A stretch of 46,740 bases of DNA from a bacterium (GCA_030429345.1 JAUIFJ010000026.1:1-46740), one strand, 5' to 3'; shown: positions 1-8,381, counted from the first letter of the stretch. Notes: generated by a model from the sequence alone, not told the origin. Made by a program: numbers and translations.

Positions 1-140
1 CCCACCCTGCTGTCATTCCGTGGCTTGACCACGGAATCCTTCTCCGCGTCGCAGACCGGAGGGGCATCAAACCTCCACCCACCCCGCTGTCATTCCGTGG
101 CTTGACCACGGAATCCTTTTCCGCGTCGCAGACCGGAGGG
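1..140. repeat. Two tandem REP-like repeat units
   Basis: Two copies of a 63-base unit (1-63 and 78-140) differ at only two positions. Each contains the inverted repeat CCGTGG-CTTGA-CCACGG flanked by GTCATT and AATCC, an arrangement typical of REP/intergenic palindromes. The first copy touches the window edge, so the array may extend leftwards. No coding sequence is supported here. Confidence 0.8.
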
Positions 141-174
141 TTGCCTTGAAAGAGCACTTCAACGCGCGTTCCGG

Positions 175-201
175 ATCCCGCGGTCGAGCCGCGGGATTTT
201 T
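175..201 (+). terminator. Rho-independent terminator (rightward)
   Basis: Perfect stem ATCCCGCGG / CCGCGGGAT (175-183 and 189-197) with a five-base loop, followed by a T run. It would end a rightward transcript coming from outside the window. Confidence 0.6.
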
Positions 202-218
202 GGTGGACTTTTTGACTA

Positions 219-258
219 TAAAAAATGCCCCGAAGGTTCCGGACTCCTTCAGGGCATT
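219..258 (-). terminator. Rho-independent terminator (leftward)
   Basis: Stem AATGCCC.GAAGG / CCTTC.GGGCATT (224-258). Read leftward it is followed by six Ts. It lies about 290 bases beyond the stop of the ABC-F gene and faces the rightward terminator at 175-201. The stretch 259-549 between it and the ABC-F stop holds no gene that I can support. Confidence 0.65.
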
Positions 259-549
259 CTTGTGTGTGTGTGAGCGTGTGTCAAACGCTTCTGGTGTTGA
301 TCTTTCGATCGACACTCTGGGTATAGCCAGATTCGTGCCAAAATGCTCTTCCTACCCGGCAACTACCCATTAACCCTTGTTTCTTATAGCCTTGATGAAA
401 GAAGGCCTCTCCCCCGACCCGGGCGCAGGGGCAGCCATTGTGACTCCAGCATCACGAAGGCGCGGGAAAGGCTGTAACTCTGGGTTCACAAGGGTGATCT
501 GGTTATTGTTTTTCAACGACTTGGATTCTATGACTCCAAGCCCACAAGC

Positions 550-2565
550 TCAGACATCCTCGTCCAGGCCCAGCTCTTCCAGGGTTTGCGAAAGATCCTG
601 CTGGGCTTTTTCCCACTCCGAGTACAGGGCATCCAGCTTCTTGCGGTGCGTGTTGTACTCGCGGGTCAGCCGCGTCAGGCCCTCGCCGTCGGCCAGCACC
701 TGCGGATCGATCAGCTGCTCTTCCAGCACCGCCAGGCGCTTTTCCCGTTCCTCGATGCGTTCCTCCAGCTCCGCGCACTGCTTGCGGGCCTCGCGCAGCA
801 GGCGACGGACACGGATCTTCTCCTCCGTGGCCTTCTTGCGCTCCTCCCGCTTGCGCGGGCGTCCTTCCGCCGAAGGCTCTTCCTCCTTCCCCGCATCCTG
901 CACCGCGGGAGCCTGCTCCTTTTCCAGCCGCTCCTCGCGCAGGCGCAGGAAGTCGCTGTAGTTGCCGGCGTAGTCGTGCAGGCGTCCCTCCCGCAGTTCC
1001 AGCACCCGTGTCACGACCCGGTCGAGAAACCAGCGATCGTGGCTCACCACCAGCAGCGTTCCCTGAAAATCCTGCAGGGACTGCTGCAGCACATCCTTGG
1101 CCTTGATGTCCAGGTGGTTCGTCGGCTCGTCGAGCACCAGCAGGTTGCTGCGGCGCAGAAGCAGCCCGGCGACGGCGAGACGGGACTTCTCGCCTCCGCT
1201 CAGCACGCCGACCCTCTTGTGCACGCTATCGCCGCTGAAGAGAAAACTGCCCAGCAGGCTGCGCAGGGCCGTCTGGTCCAGGCCGCTGTTGATGCGGCCG
1301 ATCTCCTCCAGCACGGTGTTCTCGCGCAGCATCTGTTCTTCCGCGTCCTGGGTGTAGAAGTCCAGTTCGACCTTGTGCCCCAGCTGGACCTCGCCCTCGC
1401 TGGCATCGAGCAGGCCGCAGAGAATGCGGCTCAAGGTCGTCTTGCCCGCGCCGTTGACACCGACCAGGGCCACCCGTTCCCCGCGCTTCAGTTCCAGGTC
1501 CAGGCCGCTGAAAACCGGCGATCCCTTCTCATAGGCATGCCCCAGGCCGCGCATCTTGAGCGCCACGTCGCCGCTGCGCTCGCAGGGCGGAAAATGGAAG
1601 CGGATGCCGCGGGTCTCCTGCTCGACCTCGATGCGCTCGATCTTTTCCAGCATCTTGACGCGGCTTTGCACCTGGCGGGCCTTGCTCGCCTTGTAGCGGA
1701 AACGCTCGACGAAGCGCTCCAGTTCGGCGACCCGTTCCTGCTGGCGCAGGGCCTCGCTGCGCAGGCGCTCCTTGAGTTCCTCCTTCTGCCGCAGGAAATC
1801 CTGGTAGCTGCCGACCCAGATGCGCAGCTCGCCGCGGTCCAGCTCGGCGATTTGTGTCACGGTGCGATCCAGGAAGAAGCGGTCGTGGCTGACCACGATC
1901 AGCGTGCCCGTGTAGCTGCGCAGGTAGCGCTCGAGCCATTCCATGGTGTCGCTGTCCAGGTGGTTGGTCGGCTCGTCGAGCAGCAGAAGGTCCGGGGCCG
2001 AAAGCAGCAGGCGAGCCAGGGCGGCGCGCATCTGCCAGCCGCCGCTGAAGGCGCTCAAGGGACGATCATAGTCCTCGCGCTGGAAGCCCAGCCCGCCGAG
2101 CAGGCGACTCGCCTCGCCGCGCAACCGGTAGCCGTCCACATTGTCGAAGTGTTCCTGCAGGTGCCCCAGGCGGCGCAGGCATTCGGCGGCCTCTTCGGAC
2201 TCCGGATCCAGGGCTCCCAGCGATTGCCTGAGCTCGTCCATTTCCGCTTCGATCTCGCTCAGGTCGGCGACAGCCTCGACGACGGCGTCGACCAGGGGAC
2301 GATCGGTGGAAAAGCTGAAGTCCTGTTCCAGGTAGCCGATGCGCAGCCGGCCGGGCTTCTGGACCTCGCCGCGTTCCGGCTCCACCCGACCAGTGAGCAG
2401 GCGCAGCAGGGTCGTCTTGCCCGTGCCGTTGTCTCCGACCAGACCAATGCGCTGGCCGGCCTTGATGGTCCAGTCCAGCTCCTTGTAGAGCACCTTGTCC
2501 GGAAAAGACAGGTGCACCTGTTTCAGCGTCAGCAAATCTTCCGTCCTGTTTCCTTGGTCCTTCAA
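550..2565 (-). CDS. ABC-F family ATP-binding protein (ribosome-associated, EttA/Uup-like)
   Basis: A soluble protein of 671 residues with two ABC ATPase domains and no membrane segments, the layout of ABC-F proteins that act on the ribosome. Visible motifs are Walker A GDNGTGKTT (about residues 44-52), signature SAFSGGWQMR, Walker B LLLLDEPTNHLD, then a charged linker rich in Arg/Lys, a second Walker A GVNGAGKTT, signature LSGGEKSR and a second LVLDEPTNHLD. The last 100 or so residues form a Lys/Glu/Arg-rich coiled coil, as in the Uup C-terminal domain. The start is TTG at 2563-2565 and the ribosome-binding site is weak, so a start slightly downstream is possible. It lies 75 bases after the M1 peptidase gene on the same strand and may be co-transcribed. 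Family is certain; the sub-class (translation factor or resistance) is not. Confidence 0.93.
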   Translation of the reverse strand: MKDQGNRTEDLLTLKQVHLSFPDKVLYKELDWTIKAGQRIGLVGDNGTGKTTLLRLLTGRVEPERGEVQKPGRLRIGYLEQDFSFSTDRPLVDAVVEAVADLSEIEAEMDELRQSLGALDPESEEAAECLRRLGHLQEHFDNVDGYRLRGEASRLLGGLGFQREDYDRPLSAFSGGWQMRAALARLLLSAPDLLLLDEPTNHLDSDTMEWLERYLRSYTGTLIVVSHDRFFLDRTVTQIAELDRGELRIWVGSYQDFLRQKEELKERLRSEALRQQERVAELERFVERFRYKASKARQVQSRVKMLEKIERIEVEQETRGIRFHFPPCERSGDVALKMRGLGHAYEKGSPVFSGLDLELKRGERVALVGVNGAGKTTLSRILCGLLDASEGEVQLGHKVELDFYTQDAEEQMLRENTVLEEIGRINSGLDQTALRSLLGSFLFSGDSVHKRVGVLSGGEKSRLAVAGLLLRRSNLLVLDEPTNHLDIKAKDVLQQSLQDFQGTLLVVSHDRWFLDRVVTRVLELREGRLHDYAGNYSDFLRLREERLEKEQAPAVQDAGKEEEPSAEGRPRKREERKKATEEKIRVRRLLREARKQCAELEERIEEREKRLAVLEEQLIDPQVLADGEGLTRLTREYNTHRKKLDALYSEWEKAQQDLSQTLEELGLDEDV

Positions 2566-2640
2566 TCAAGACCAGGCAAGGTAGCCCACCCCAATCGCTA
2601 TCGCTATCGGGTTCACGGCTGTTGCTGCTATGGGACGGAG

Positions 2641-4842
2641 CTAGTTGCCGAAGACCGCCTCCACGCGGAAGAAGCCCAGGCCATCCTGTGGTGCAACGGC
2701 CCATTCCGGTTCCGTCGGCTCGGCCAGCAGGGCGGCGTCCAGGAAATCCATCCCGGAGGCTCCGTATACGCGGTAGGCAATTGCCTGTGGAAGCGGGTTC
2801 CAGGAAAGCTGCAGCAGTTCTCCGTCATAGAGGATGGAGAGCTGCGGCGGCGCCTCCGGCCAGAGGTGGACCAGGCCCAGGTCCTGCCAGGCCGCGTCTC
2901 CCGGTGCCAGGAAGAGAATCCGCGATTCCTGCGGATGTCCGCCCGCAAGGCTGCGCAGCTCGAAGCGCAGGCTGTCCCCGGGCTGCCAGTCCTGCAGGCC
3001 GGCCTTGAGCTCGGCACTCAGCACGCCCTGGTCCAGGCAGGAGAGCGAGAGCGTGTCCGAAGGATCCGCGACACGGGACAGGCGCAGAGAGACCTCATCC
3101 TCTGCCGGGACGCTACCGTCGGCGAAGCGCGCGCTCAGGATCCACTGCGCCACCTGGTCGTCCAGGGCGGCCTGGGCGTGGGTCTCCAGCATCCAGTCCT
3201 CGGGGTCGAAGAGCGCTCCCTGCAGGGGGGCAGGAAGCGGGATCGCCCAGCCCTGTATACGCTCTTCCTGGTGCAGCCAGACCTCCTCGTCCCGGTTCTG
3301 CTGCTCGAGATGCAGCGGAAAATGGGCTGCGAAGAGCGCTTCCGGCTGGGTCTGCTCGAGCACGACCTGGGCGAAGTCCTGTCCCTGGTGCGTGCGGGCG
3401 ACCGCCGTCCAGGACAGGTCGGGGCGGTTGACCCCGTAGAGGTAGCCCTGCCAGTAGCCTTCCAGGTCCTTGTCCGTATACGCGTCGACGTGGGACAGGA
3501 AATCGCTGACGCGCGCGCTGCCGTAGCGGAAGGGGCTGTCGTACCAGCCGCGCATCACATCGCGGAAGGCGGCCTCGCCGATCTGGCCTCGGAGCATGTG
3601 CAACAGCCAGGCGCCCTTCCTGTAGACCGTGTTGGAATTGAAGGTGCTGGGCGGATCGTATACGGGGCCGGAGGGATCGCTGACCCAGCAGCGCGAGTTC
3701 ATGAAGGCCTGCAGTCCGGCGGCGCCCTGGACATGCTCGGTCCAGAGGGCCTCGCTGTAGGTGGCGAAACCCTCGTTGAGCCAGATGTCGGCGAAGGTGG
3801 CGCAGGTCACCAGATCGCCCCACCACTGGTGCGCCAGCTCGTGTGCCACAATGCGGTCATAGGCGTGATCGCCCCGCACCAGGACCGCCCCGTAGCTCGT
3901 GTTGCACTGATGCTCCATCGCCCCGCCCCAGGGGAACATGCTGTGTCCGTATTTCTCCTGGATGAAGGGATACTCGCCCCACAATTCGCTGAAGAACTCG
4001 AGCATCGGCACGGTGACATTGAAGTCCTCGGCGGCCTGGGCGTATTCCTCCGGGTAGACATAGTGGCTGACGAGCATCGAGTCGCCTTCGAGGCCCACGT
4101 AGTATTCGTCGATCCGTTCGTAGTTGGTGATCGCCAGGCTGACCAGGTAGCTGGCGATCGGGTAGCGCTCTTCCCAGCGGAAGCGCAGATCCGCTCCCAG
4201 CGTGTCCACACCGGCCAGCAGGCCGTTGCTGGTCGCCGTATACGCGGCAGGCACCGTGATCCAGACATTCGCCGAATCGGCCTTGTCGGAGGGATCATCC
4301 TTGCCCGGCCACCAGGAACGCGCCCCGTAGGGCTCGCTGAGCGTCGAGAGAATCGGCGTGCCGGCGTGGGTCGTCAGGCTCCAGGAACCGAAGCCGCTGG
4401 ACTGGGGGCTGCCGTGGTAGTCGATGCCCAGCGAGATCGCCTGCCCCGAATCGGCCGGCTGGGCCAGGCTGATCACCAGGATGTCGCCCTGGTGCGTCCA
4501 GCCGGCGGCATCTCCGTCGACAAGGTCGACGACCATATTGGCTGCCAGGTCCAGTTCCAGCTGGTTGAGCCCGTCCATGCAGCTGTCCAGGAGCAGCTCG
4601 GCCCGGCCCTCCAGGCTGCCGTCGTCCATGTCGGGACTCAGCTCCAGGTGCACGAAGCGCGTGTCGATTTCGGCATCGCGCCTGGAAGCGGTGGGGGCGA
4701 GGCGCTGCTGGGCCGCCGCCAGGTGCTGTTTGTACCAGCTTTCGATGAGCGGATCCTCGGGAGGAGGGGCCGTCTCCGCCGGCAGCAAGCGGCCGGACAG
4801 CAGAAGGCTGATCCCCGCGAGAGAAGCGATCCTGTGGTTCAT
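2641..4842 (-). CDS. Secreted M1-family metallo-aminopeptidase
   Basis: A 733-residue protein with a hydrophobic signal peptide (cut probably near residue 22). It carries the gluzincin zinc site HELAHQWWGD near residue 332 followed by NEGFATYSEALW near 355, which supplies the third zinc ligand. The exopeptidase GAMEH motif, here GGAMEHQ, sits upstream. These are hallmarks of M1 aminopeptidases, which remove N-terminal residues from peptides; here it should act in the periplasm or outside the cell. The last 90 or so residues look like a fibronectin type III-like beta domain. I chose ATG 4840-4842 because GAGGTG lies just upstream and it gives a clean signal peptide; an open frame continues upstream to 5004 without such support. 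It is transcribed divergently from the anti-sigma-type gene at 5142. Confidence 0.92.
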   Translation of the reverse strand: MNHRIASLAGISLLLSGRLLPAETAPPPEDPLIESWYKQHLAAAQQRLAPTASRRDAEIDTRFVHLELSPDMDDGSLEGRAELLLDSCMDGLNQLELDLAANMVVDLVDGDAAGWTHQGDILVISLAQPADSGQAISLGIDYHGSPQSSGFGSWSLTTHAGTPILSTLSEPYGARSWWPGKDDPSDKADSANVWITVPAAYTATSNGLLAGVDTLGADLRFRWEERYPIASYLVSLAITNYERIDEYYVGLEGDSMLVSHYVYPEEYAQAAEDFNVTVPMLEFFSELWGEYPFIQEKYGHSMFPWGGAMEHQCNTSYGAVLVRGDHAYDRIVAHELAHQWWGDLVTCATFADIWLNEGFATYSEALWTEHVQGAAGLQAFMNSRCWVSDPSGPVYDPPSTFNSNTVYRKGAWLLHMLRGQIGEAAFRDVMRGWYDSPFRYGSARVSDFLSHVDAYTDKDLEGYWQGYLYGVNRPDLSWTAVARTHQGQDFAQVVLEQTQPEALFAAHFPLHLEQQNRDEEVWLHQEERIQGWAIPLPAPLQGALFDPEDWMLETHAQAALDDQVAQWILSARFADGSVPAEDEVSLRLSRVADPSDTLSLSCLDQGVLSAELKAGLQDWQPGDSLRFELRSLAGGHPQESRILFLAPGDAAWQDLGLVHLWPEAPPQLSILYDGELLQLSWNPLPQAIAYRVYGASGMDFLDAALLAEPTEPEWAVAPQDGLGFFRVEAVFGN

Positions 4843-5081
4843 ATCCTGCACCTCATGTCCTGCATCGGGTCGAATGCCCCGCTTTCCTGTGCCCCGACTT
4901 TCCTGCCAGAAATGGCCATGCAGGCAGGGGCCGGCTTTCTCACTGGCATCCCGCCAGAATCCGTCGGGAACCGGATCCGGGGGAGTGAGAGTTCGAGCAG
5001 ACAAAAGGCAAGGATTGTGCCATGCCCTGAATGGGCCTCCCCGGGAGGGGCGGGGCCCGAATCGGGGACGCTGCTATCTTC

Positions 5082-5098
5082 TTGGGACTTGCTTTGCA
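5082..5098 (+). promoter_or_regulatory. Sigma-54 promoter for the RsbW-like gene
   Basis: TTGG (GG at 5084-5085), ten bases, then GC at 5096-5097 within TTTGCA. This fits the -24/-12 spacing and most consensus positions of sigma-54 promoters (TGGCAC-N5-TTGCA). The expected start of transcription is near 5109, about 33 bases before the ATG. The same stretch can also be read as a sigma-70 promoter (TTGGGA, 17 bases, TACAAT at 5105-5110). Confidence 0.5.
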
Positions 5099-5141
5099 AA
5101 ATCCTACAATTCAGACCTCGTCCAGGCTTGAAAAGGAACCC

Positions 5142-5567
5142 ATGAAAGCATTCACGGACATTCATCGCGAACTGCGGATCGCCTCTGATCCGGCGGCGAT
5201 CACTTCCGTGGAAAGATTTCTGCAGGCCTTTGTCGAGGAGGCGGGTCTGAACGAGGACCAGGCCGGGGATGTCCTGATTGCCGGAACCGAGGCGGTCAAC
5301 AATGCCATTCTGCACGGCAACCGCAGCCAGCCCGAACTGGAAGTGCTGATTCGCGTCGAATGCCGCGACAAGCGGCTTCGCATGGAGATCAGCGACCAGG
5401 GCGGGGGCTTCAATCCGGCGGACAATCCGGATCCCACCAGCCCCGAGCAGCTCATGGAAGACAGCGGTCGCGGCCTGCTGATCATTCGGCACTTCATGGA
5501 CGAGCTGAGCTTCATCGACCACCCCGAAGGACAAACCGCCGTCCTGATCAAGAACCTGCACGAATGA
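5142..5567 (+). CDS. Anti-sigma-factor-type histidine-kinase-like ATPase (RsbW/SpoIIAB-like)
   Basis: 141 residues with a stand-alone HATPase_c_2 domain. The N box reads EAVNNAILHGN (about residues 47-57), the G1 box ISDQGGGFNP (about 86-95) and the G2 box SGRGLLIIRHFMDEL (about 107-121). Proteins of this kind bind sigma factors or phosphorylate anti-sigma antagonists in partner-switching pathways. No antagonist or PP2C phosphatase gene is nearby, so the partner is unknown. The ATG at 5142 has AAAAGGA upstream; an open frame reaching back to 5031 has no such support. Its stop overlaps the start of the following lipoprotein gene (ATGA at 5564-5567), indicating translational coupling. A possible sigma-54 promoter lies at 5082-5098. 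Confidence 0.9.
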   Translation: MKAFTDIHRELRIASDPAAITSVERFLQAFVEEAGLNEDQAGDVLIAGTEAVNNAILHGNRSQPELEVLIRVECRDKRLRMEISDQGGGFNPADNPDPTSPEQLMEDSGRGLLIIRHFMDELSFIDHPEGQTAVLIKNLHE

Positions 5568-6208
5568 CCCTGCGCGCTTTCCTGCCCTTCCTGCTCCTGG
5601 GCCTACTGGCCTGCGGCGGCAAGCATTCCGACAGCTACCGCCCCGGTTCGACCGGGGACTCCTGGACCTACCGCGACAGCACCTCGACCAATGGGCGCGG
5701 CGTCGTGCGCGAACGCATCGAGGAACTGGGGCGGGACACGGTCCTGGTCCGCGCGGGACGCGAGATCGCCTGTCGTACGCTTGTGCTGCGTCGTGGCGTG
5801 GAACGGATTTCGCGCATGTGGTTCAGCGAGGACGATGGCCTTTGGATCCACCGCCTGGACCACCTGGGCGCAGACGAATACATCCTCTACGATCCCCCCT
5901 ACCCCATGATGGCCTCGCCGCTGGCCGAGCCCGGCACGCTCGCCGTCCGGCTGGAACTCTTCCGTCGGGGTGACAGCGAGCCCTATCGCGGCTTCGACAG
6001 CGAACTGCAGGTCCGCAACGAATGGATCACGCGGGACGTCCGCGGCAAGAGCCGCCAGGTCCTGCGCCAGACCCTTGCCGAAACGGGCCCGGCGGGCATT
6101 ACCTACACGAAGGACTGGGTCAAGGGCCTGGGCAAGGTCCGCGAAGAGGCCCGCGGCGGCAGCTCCAGGGGCCCCAGCGTCTACTCGCTGATCGAGCTGG
6201 TCGACTAG
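5564..6208 (+). CDS. Putative lipoprotein of unknown function
   Basis: 214 residues. The N-terminus is a short lipoprotein signal with lipobox LLAC, so Cys17 would be lipidated and the mature chain (starting CGGKHSDSY) anchored in a membrane. The rest is a hydrophilic, beta-rich domain with no motif that I recognise. Residues such as GDSWTYRDST near the start resemble the YxPxxxGxxWxY opening of some lipoprotein families, but this is only a resemblance. It overlaps the upstream anti-sigma-type gene by four bases (ATGA), so the two form an operon. It is convergent with the microcompartment genes; the 129 bases between them hold nothing recognisable. Confidence 0.8.
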   Translation: MTLRAFLPFLLLGLLACGGKHSDSYRPGSTGDSWTYRDSTSTNGRGVVRERIEELGRDTVLVRAGREIACRTLVLRRGVERISRMWFSEDDGLWIHRLDHLGADEYILYDPPYPMMASPLAEPGTLAVRLELFRRGDSEPYRGFDSELQVRNEWITRDVRGKSRQVLRQTLAETGPAGITYTKDWVKGLGKVREEARGGSSRGPSVYSLIELVD

Positions 6209-6337
6209 ACAGCGACTCTGCGATCCAGTGAAGACAGTTCAGCATATCAATTGACTGATGCGGGTTTCGACCCGTGGGGCAGGATTGTGGTACGCGTACA
6301 GGATGAGGCGATGGTCGATCCCGAGAGCGACGGGGGA

Positions 6338-6601
6338 TCAGCGATCGACGTGATCGACGATGCCTGTGATACAGGCGTCCACGGGGGTCAGGGAGTCCTT
6401 CATGGGGATCGAGGCCTCCTTGCTGCTGACATAGAACACGTGCTGGCCGCTGTTGCAGCCCAGGGGATCGACGGCGGCCAGCAGGTCGCCGGCCTTCCTT
6501 CCGTCGCCGTCAAGGGGCTGGATCACGAGCAGCGTCCCCTGCTCGAGGGCCGGATGCTTGCGCGTGGCCCAGACCTTGCCGACGACGCGCGCCAGGTTCA
6601 C
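6338..6601 (-). CDS. EutN/CcmL-family microcompartment vertex protein (second copy)
   Basis: 87 residues, start GTG at 6599-6601. The sequence opens with NLARVVGKVWATRKHPAL, followed by a central LLVIQPLDGDG and VDPLGCNSGQHVFYVSS. This is the pattern of the EutN/CcmL/PduN family (BMC-P), whose pentamers cap the vertices of bacterial microcompartment shells. The GTG overlaps the TGA of the first copy (GTGA) and GGGAGGA lies just upstream, so translation of the two is coupled. It differs from its neighbour at many positions, so this is an old duplication or two specialised vertex proteins. No hexameric (BMC-H) shell gene is in the window. Confidence 0.9.
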   Translation of the reverse strand: MNLARVVGKVWATRKHPALEQGTLLVIQPLDGDGRKAGDLLAAVDPLGCNSGQHVFYVSSKEASIPMKDSLTPVDACITGIVDHVDR

Positions 6602-6876
6602 GATTCCTCCCGCAGCAGGTCGACGCGATCGACGATCGCCATCACCACCGTGTCCACGGGCTTGCCTTCGGTGCTCTCGGTGAGGCGAGCGCTGGAGCCG
6701 GAGGCGCAGAGCACGACTTCCCCGACACCCGCTCCCACGCTGTCGACGGCGACGCTGAAGCCGCTCTTCTCGCTGTAGTCGAAGTCCAGGTGGCGGACGA
6801 CGAGGAACTTGAGTCCTGTCAGCTTGGGGTCTTTGCGGGTCGCCCAGACCGTGCCGATTACCTTGCCGAGCAGCAT
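6598..6876 (-). CDS. EutN/CcmL-family microcompartment vertex protein (first copy)
   Basis: 92 residues. It begins MLLGKVIGTVWATRKDPKL and contains VAVDSVGAGVGEVVLCASGSSAR, both strong signatures of the BMC-P pentamer family that closes the corners of microcompartment shells. The ATG at 6874-6876 has GGAGAGG upstream. It lies 81 bases downstream of phosphopentomutase on the same strand and overlaps the second vertex gene by four bases, so the three are likely one operon. Phosphopentomutase fits the sugar-phosphate-utilising (SPU) class of microcompartments, whose loci often carry deoxyribose-phosphate aldolase and ribose-5-phosphate isomerase. That link is inference, since those enzymes and the shell hexamers must lie elsewhere. 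Confidence 0.93.
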   Translation of the reverse strand: MLLGKVIGTVWATRKDPKLTGLKFLVVRHLDFDYSEKSGFSVAVDSVGAGVGEVVLCASGSSARLTESTEGKPVDTVVMAIVDRVDLLREES

Positions 6877-6957
6877 GGTGCCTCTCCGGAATACATGGAA
6901 TCAAAAGCGGAATATACCGAGCCCGCTGCTGGCATGCCTGCCTTGGCGAGTCGAGGA

Positions 6958-8130
6958 TCAGTCCAGGAAACTGTTGCCGGAAAAAGAGGCCGGCAGGCCG
7001 AAATGTGATACCACGGAGGCCGCCATGTCGGTGAAGCTTTCGCGCGTCCCCAGGGAGCGGGCTTCGCGGCCTGGCTCCACCACGAGAAGGGGCACGCTCT
7101 CCCGCGTGTGATCCGTATTGCTGCCGGTGGGATCGTTGCCGTGATCCGCCGTCATGCAGAGCACATCCCCGGGGCGCAGCAGCTCAAGCAGCTGCGGCAG
7201 TTGCCGGTCGAAGGTCTCCAGGCCTCCGGCGAAGCCGCGCGGGTCCAGGCGGTGCCCCCAGAGCACATCGAAATCGACCAGGTTGAGCAGCAGGAACTGT
7301 TCCTGCCGCGCCGGCTGCCGCAGCTCCTCGCAAAGCAGGCCGAAGCCCTCATCGTTGTTCTTCGATTTCAGGCTGCGGTCGATGCCGGTTCCGGCATAGA
7401 GATCGTCGATCTTCCCGATGGCCACCACCTCGATCCCCGCCTCGCGGGCCGCCTCGAGCACGATCGGTCCATGCGGCTTCAGGCTGAAGTCCCGCCGGTT
7501 GGTCGTGCGCTCGAAAGCCCCCTCGACTCCGACAAAGGGGCGGGCAATGACGCGCGCTACCGCGTGCTCCCCGACCAGCAGGTCTCGGGCGACACGGCAG
7601 ATGCGGTAGAGTTCCTCCAGGGGCAGACGCTCTTCGTGGGCCGCGATCTGGAAAACGCTGTCGGCGCTGGTATAGAGGATCGGCTTGCCGCTGTGCAGGT
7701 GCTCAGCGCCCAGTTCGGCGATGATCTCCGTTCCGCTGGCCGCCTTGTTGCCCAGCACGCCAGGAATCCCGCAGGCCTCGCAGAAGGCCTGTACCAGCTC
7801 CTCTGGAAAGCCCCGGGGGTAGACCGGAAGCGCCCGCGCAGTGACCAGACCGGCCAGCTCCCAGTGGCCCAGCGTGCTGTCCTTGCCCTGGCTCTTTTCC
7901 AGCATGCGGCCCCAGGAAGCCCCAGGGTGTTCCACGGGCGGCACACCTTGCAGGTCAAGCACATTGCCCAGCCCGAGGGACTGCAGGGTAGGCAGACGCA
8001 GGCCGCCGACCCGGCGGGACAGGTTACCCAGGGTATTGGCGCCCGCGTCTCCGAAAGCGGCCGCGTCGGGCGCGTCGCCGGCTCCGACGCCGTCGAGCAC
8101 CAGCAGGATGAATCTGCGGGGGGGGTTCAT
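6958..8130 (-). CDS. deoB: Phosphopentomutase
   Basis: 390 residues, the usual family length. It interconverts ribose-1-phosphate or deoxyribose-1-phosphate with the 5-phosphate in nucleoside breakdown, using two manganese ions. Alkaline-phosphatase-superfamily motifs are present in the right order: LVLDGVGAGDAPDA at the N-terminus (metal Asp), then GANTLGN, DSTLGHWELAG, and near the C-terminus ADHGNDPTGSNTDHTRE, which supplies further metal ligands. I chose the ATG at 8128-8130 because AAAGGACC lies upstream and the protein then begins at the conserved strand; the open frame runs on to 8451 without support. Two microcompartment vertex genes follow on the same strand. Upstream is a 50-residue gene ending in its own terminator. 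Confidence 0.95.
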   Translation of the reverse strand: MNPPRRFILLVLDGVGAGDAPDAAAFGDAGANTLGNLSRRVGGLRLPTLQSLGLGNVLDLQGVPPVEHPGASWGRMLEKSQGKDSTLGHWELAGLVTARALPVYPRGFPEELVQAFCEACGIPGVLGNKAASGTEIIAELGAEHLHSGKPILYTSADSVFQIAAHEERLPLEELYRICRVARDLLVGEHAVARVIARPFVGVEGAFERTTNRRDFSLKPHGPIVLEAAREAGIEVVAIGKIDDLYAGTGIDRSLKSKNNDEGFGLLCEELRQPARQEQFLLLNLVDFDVLWGHRLDPRGFAGGLETFDRQLPQLLELLRPGDVLCMTADHGNDPTGSNTDHTRESVPLLVVEPGREARSLGTRESFTDMAASVVSHFGLPASFSGNSFLD

Positions 8131-8177
8131 GAAAGGTCCTTTGCCCGCTTCGCGGGATAAAAAGGCTGCAGCGGCGG

Positions 8178-8205
8178 CAAAAAGAAAAAGGCCCGCGAGG
8201 GGCCT
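8178..8205 (-). terminator. Rho-independent terminator after the 50-residue gene
   Basis: Read leftward: AGGCCC-CTCGC-GGGCCT (8189-8205) followed by TTTTCTTTTT. It lies between the small gene (stop at 8229) and deoB (start 8130), so it either ends the small transcript or attenuates read-through into deoB and the microcompartment genes. Confidence 0.75.
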
Positions 8206-8228
8206 GGGATCATCGGGCTGACCACCGC

Positions 8229-8381
8229 CTAGCCGAGAATCTCTTTCTCGTTCTGCGGAGTCACATAGACGATCTTCTTGCGCACGGAGTAGGCACCCGA
8301 ATCCTTCTTCTCCATGGTGATGAGCATCACCGGGCGGTCGTGGGAAACCTGCTTGGCAACGAATTTCTGCGTCTTGGCCAT
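8229..8381 (-). CDS. Small conserved-looking protein of unknown function (50 residues)
   Basis: Start ATG 8379-8381 with GAGGATGAG upstream, stop TAG at 8229. The product starts MAKTQKFVAKQVSHDRPVM and continues with LITMEKKDSGAYSVRKK and a hydrophobic strand IVYVTP. It is basic and soluble. I do not recognise the family; it superficially recalls small ribosomal proteins, but no zinc-binding Cys pairs are present and the match is not convincing. A good ribosome-binding site, sensible codon use and its own terminator at 8178-8205 support it as a real gene. Its own terminator argues for independent expression, perhaps at high level. Confidence 0.75.
   Translation of the reverse strand: MAKTQKFVAKQVSHDRPVMLITMEKKDSGAYSVRKKIVYVTPQNEKEILG

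Noticed and set aside
586-5145. Very long open frame (1519 codons) on the plus strand, and similar ones at 8494-11835 and 13143-15815
   Set aside because: They are antisense to well-supported genes (ABC-F, M1 peptidase, secreted protein, rnhB and PrpD-like), have Ala/Gln/Leu/Arg-biased composition and no motifs; high GC produces such shadows.
6251-6778. Plus-strand 175-codon frame over the microcompartment genes
   Set aside because: It is antisense to two convincing EutN/CcmL-type genes and has no family features.
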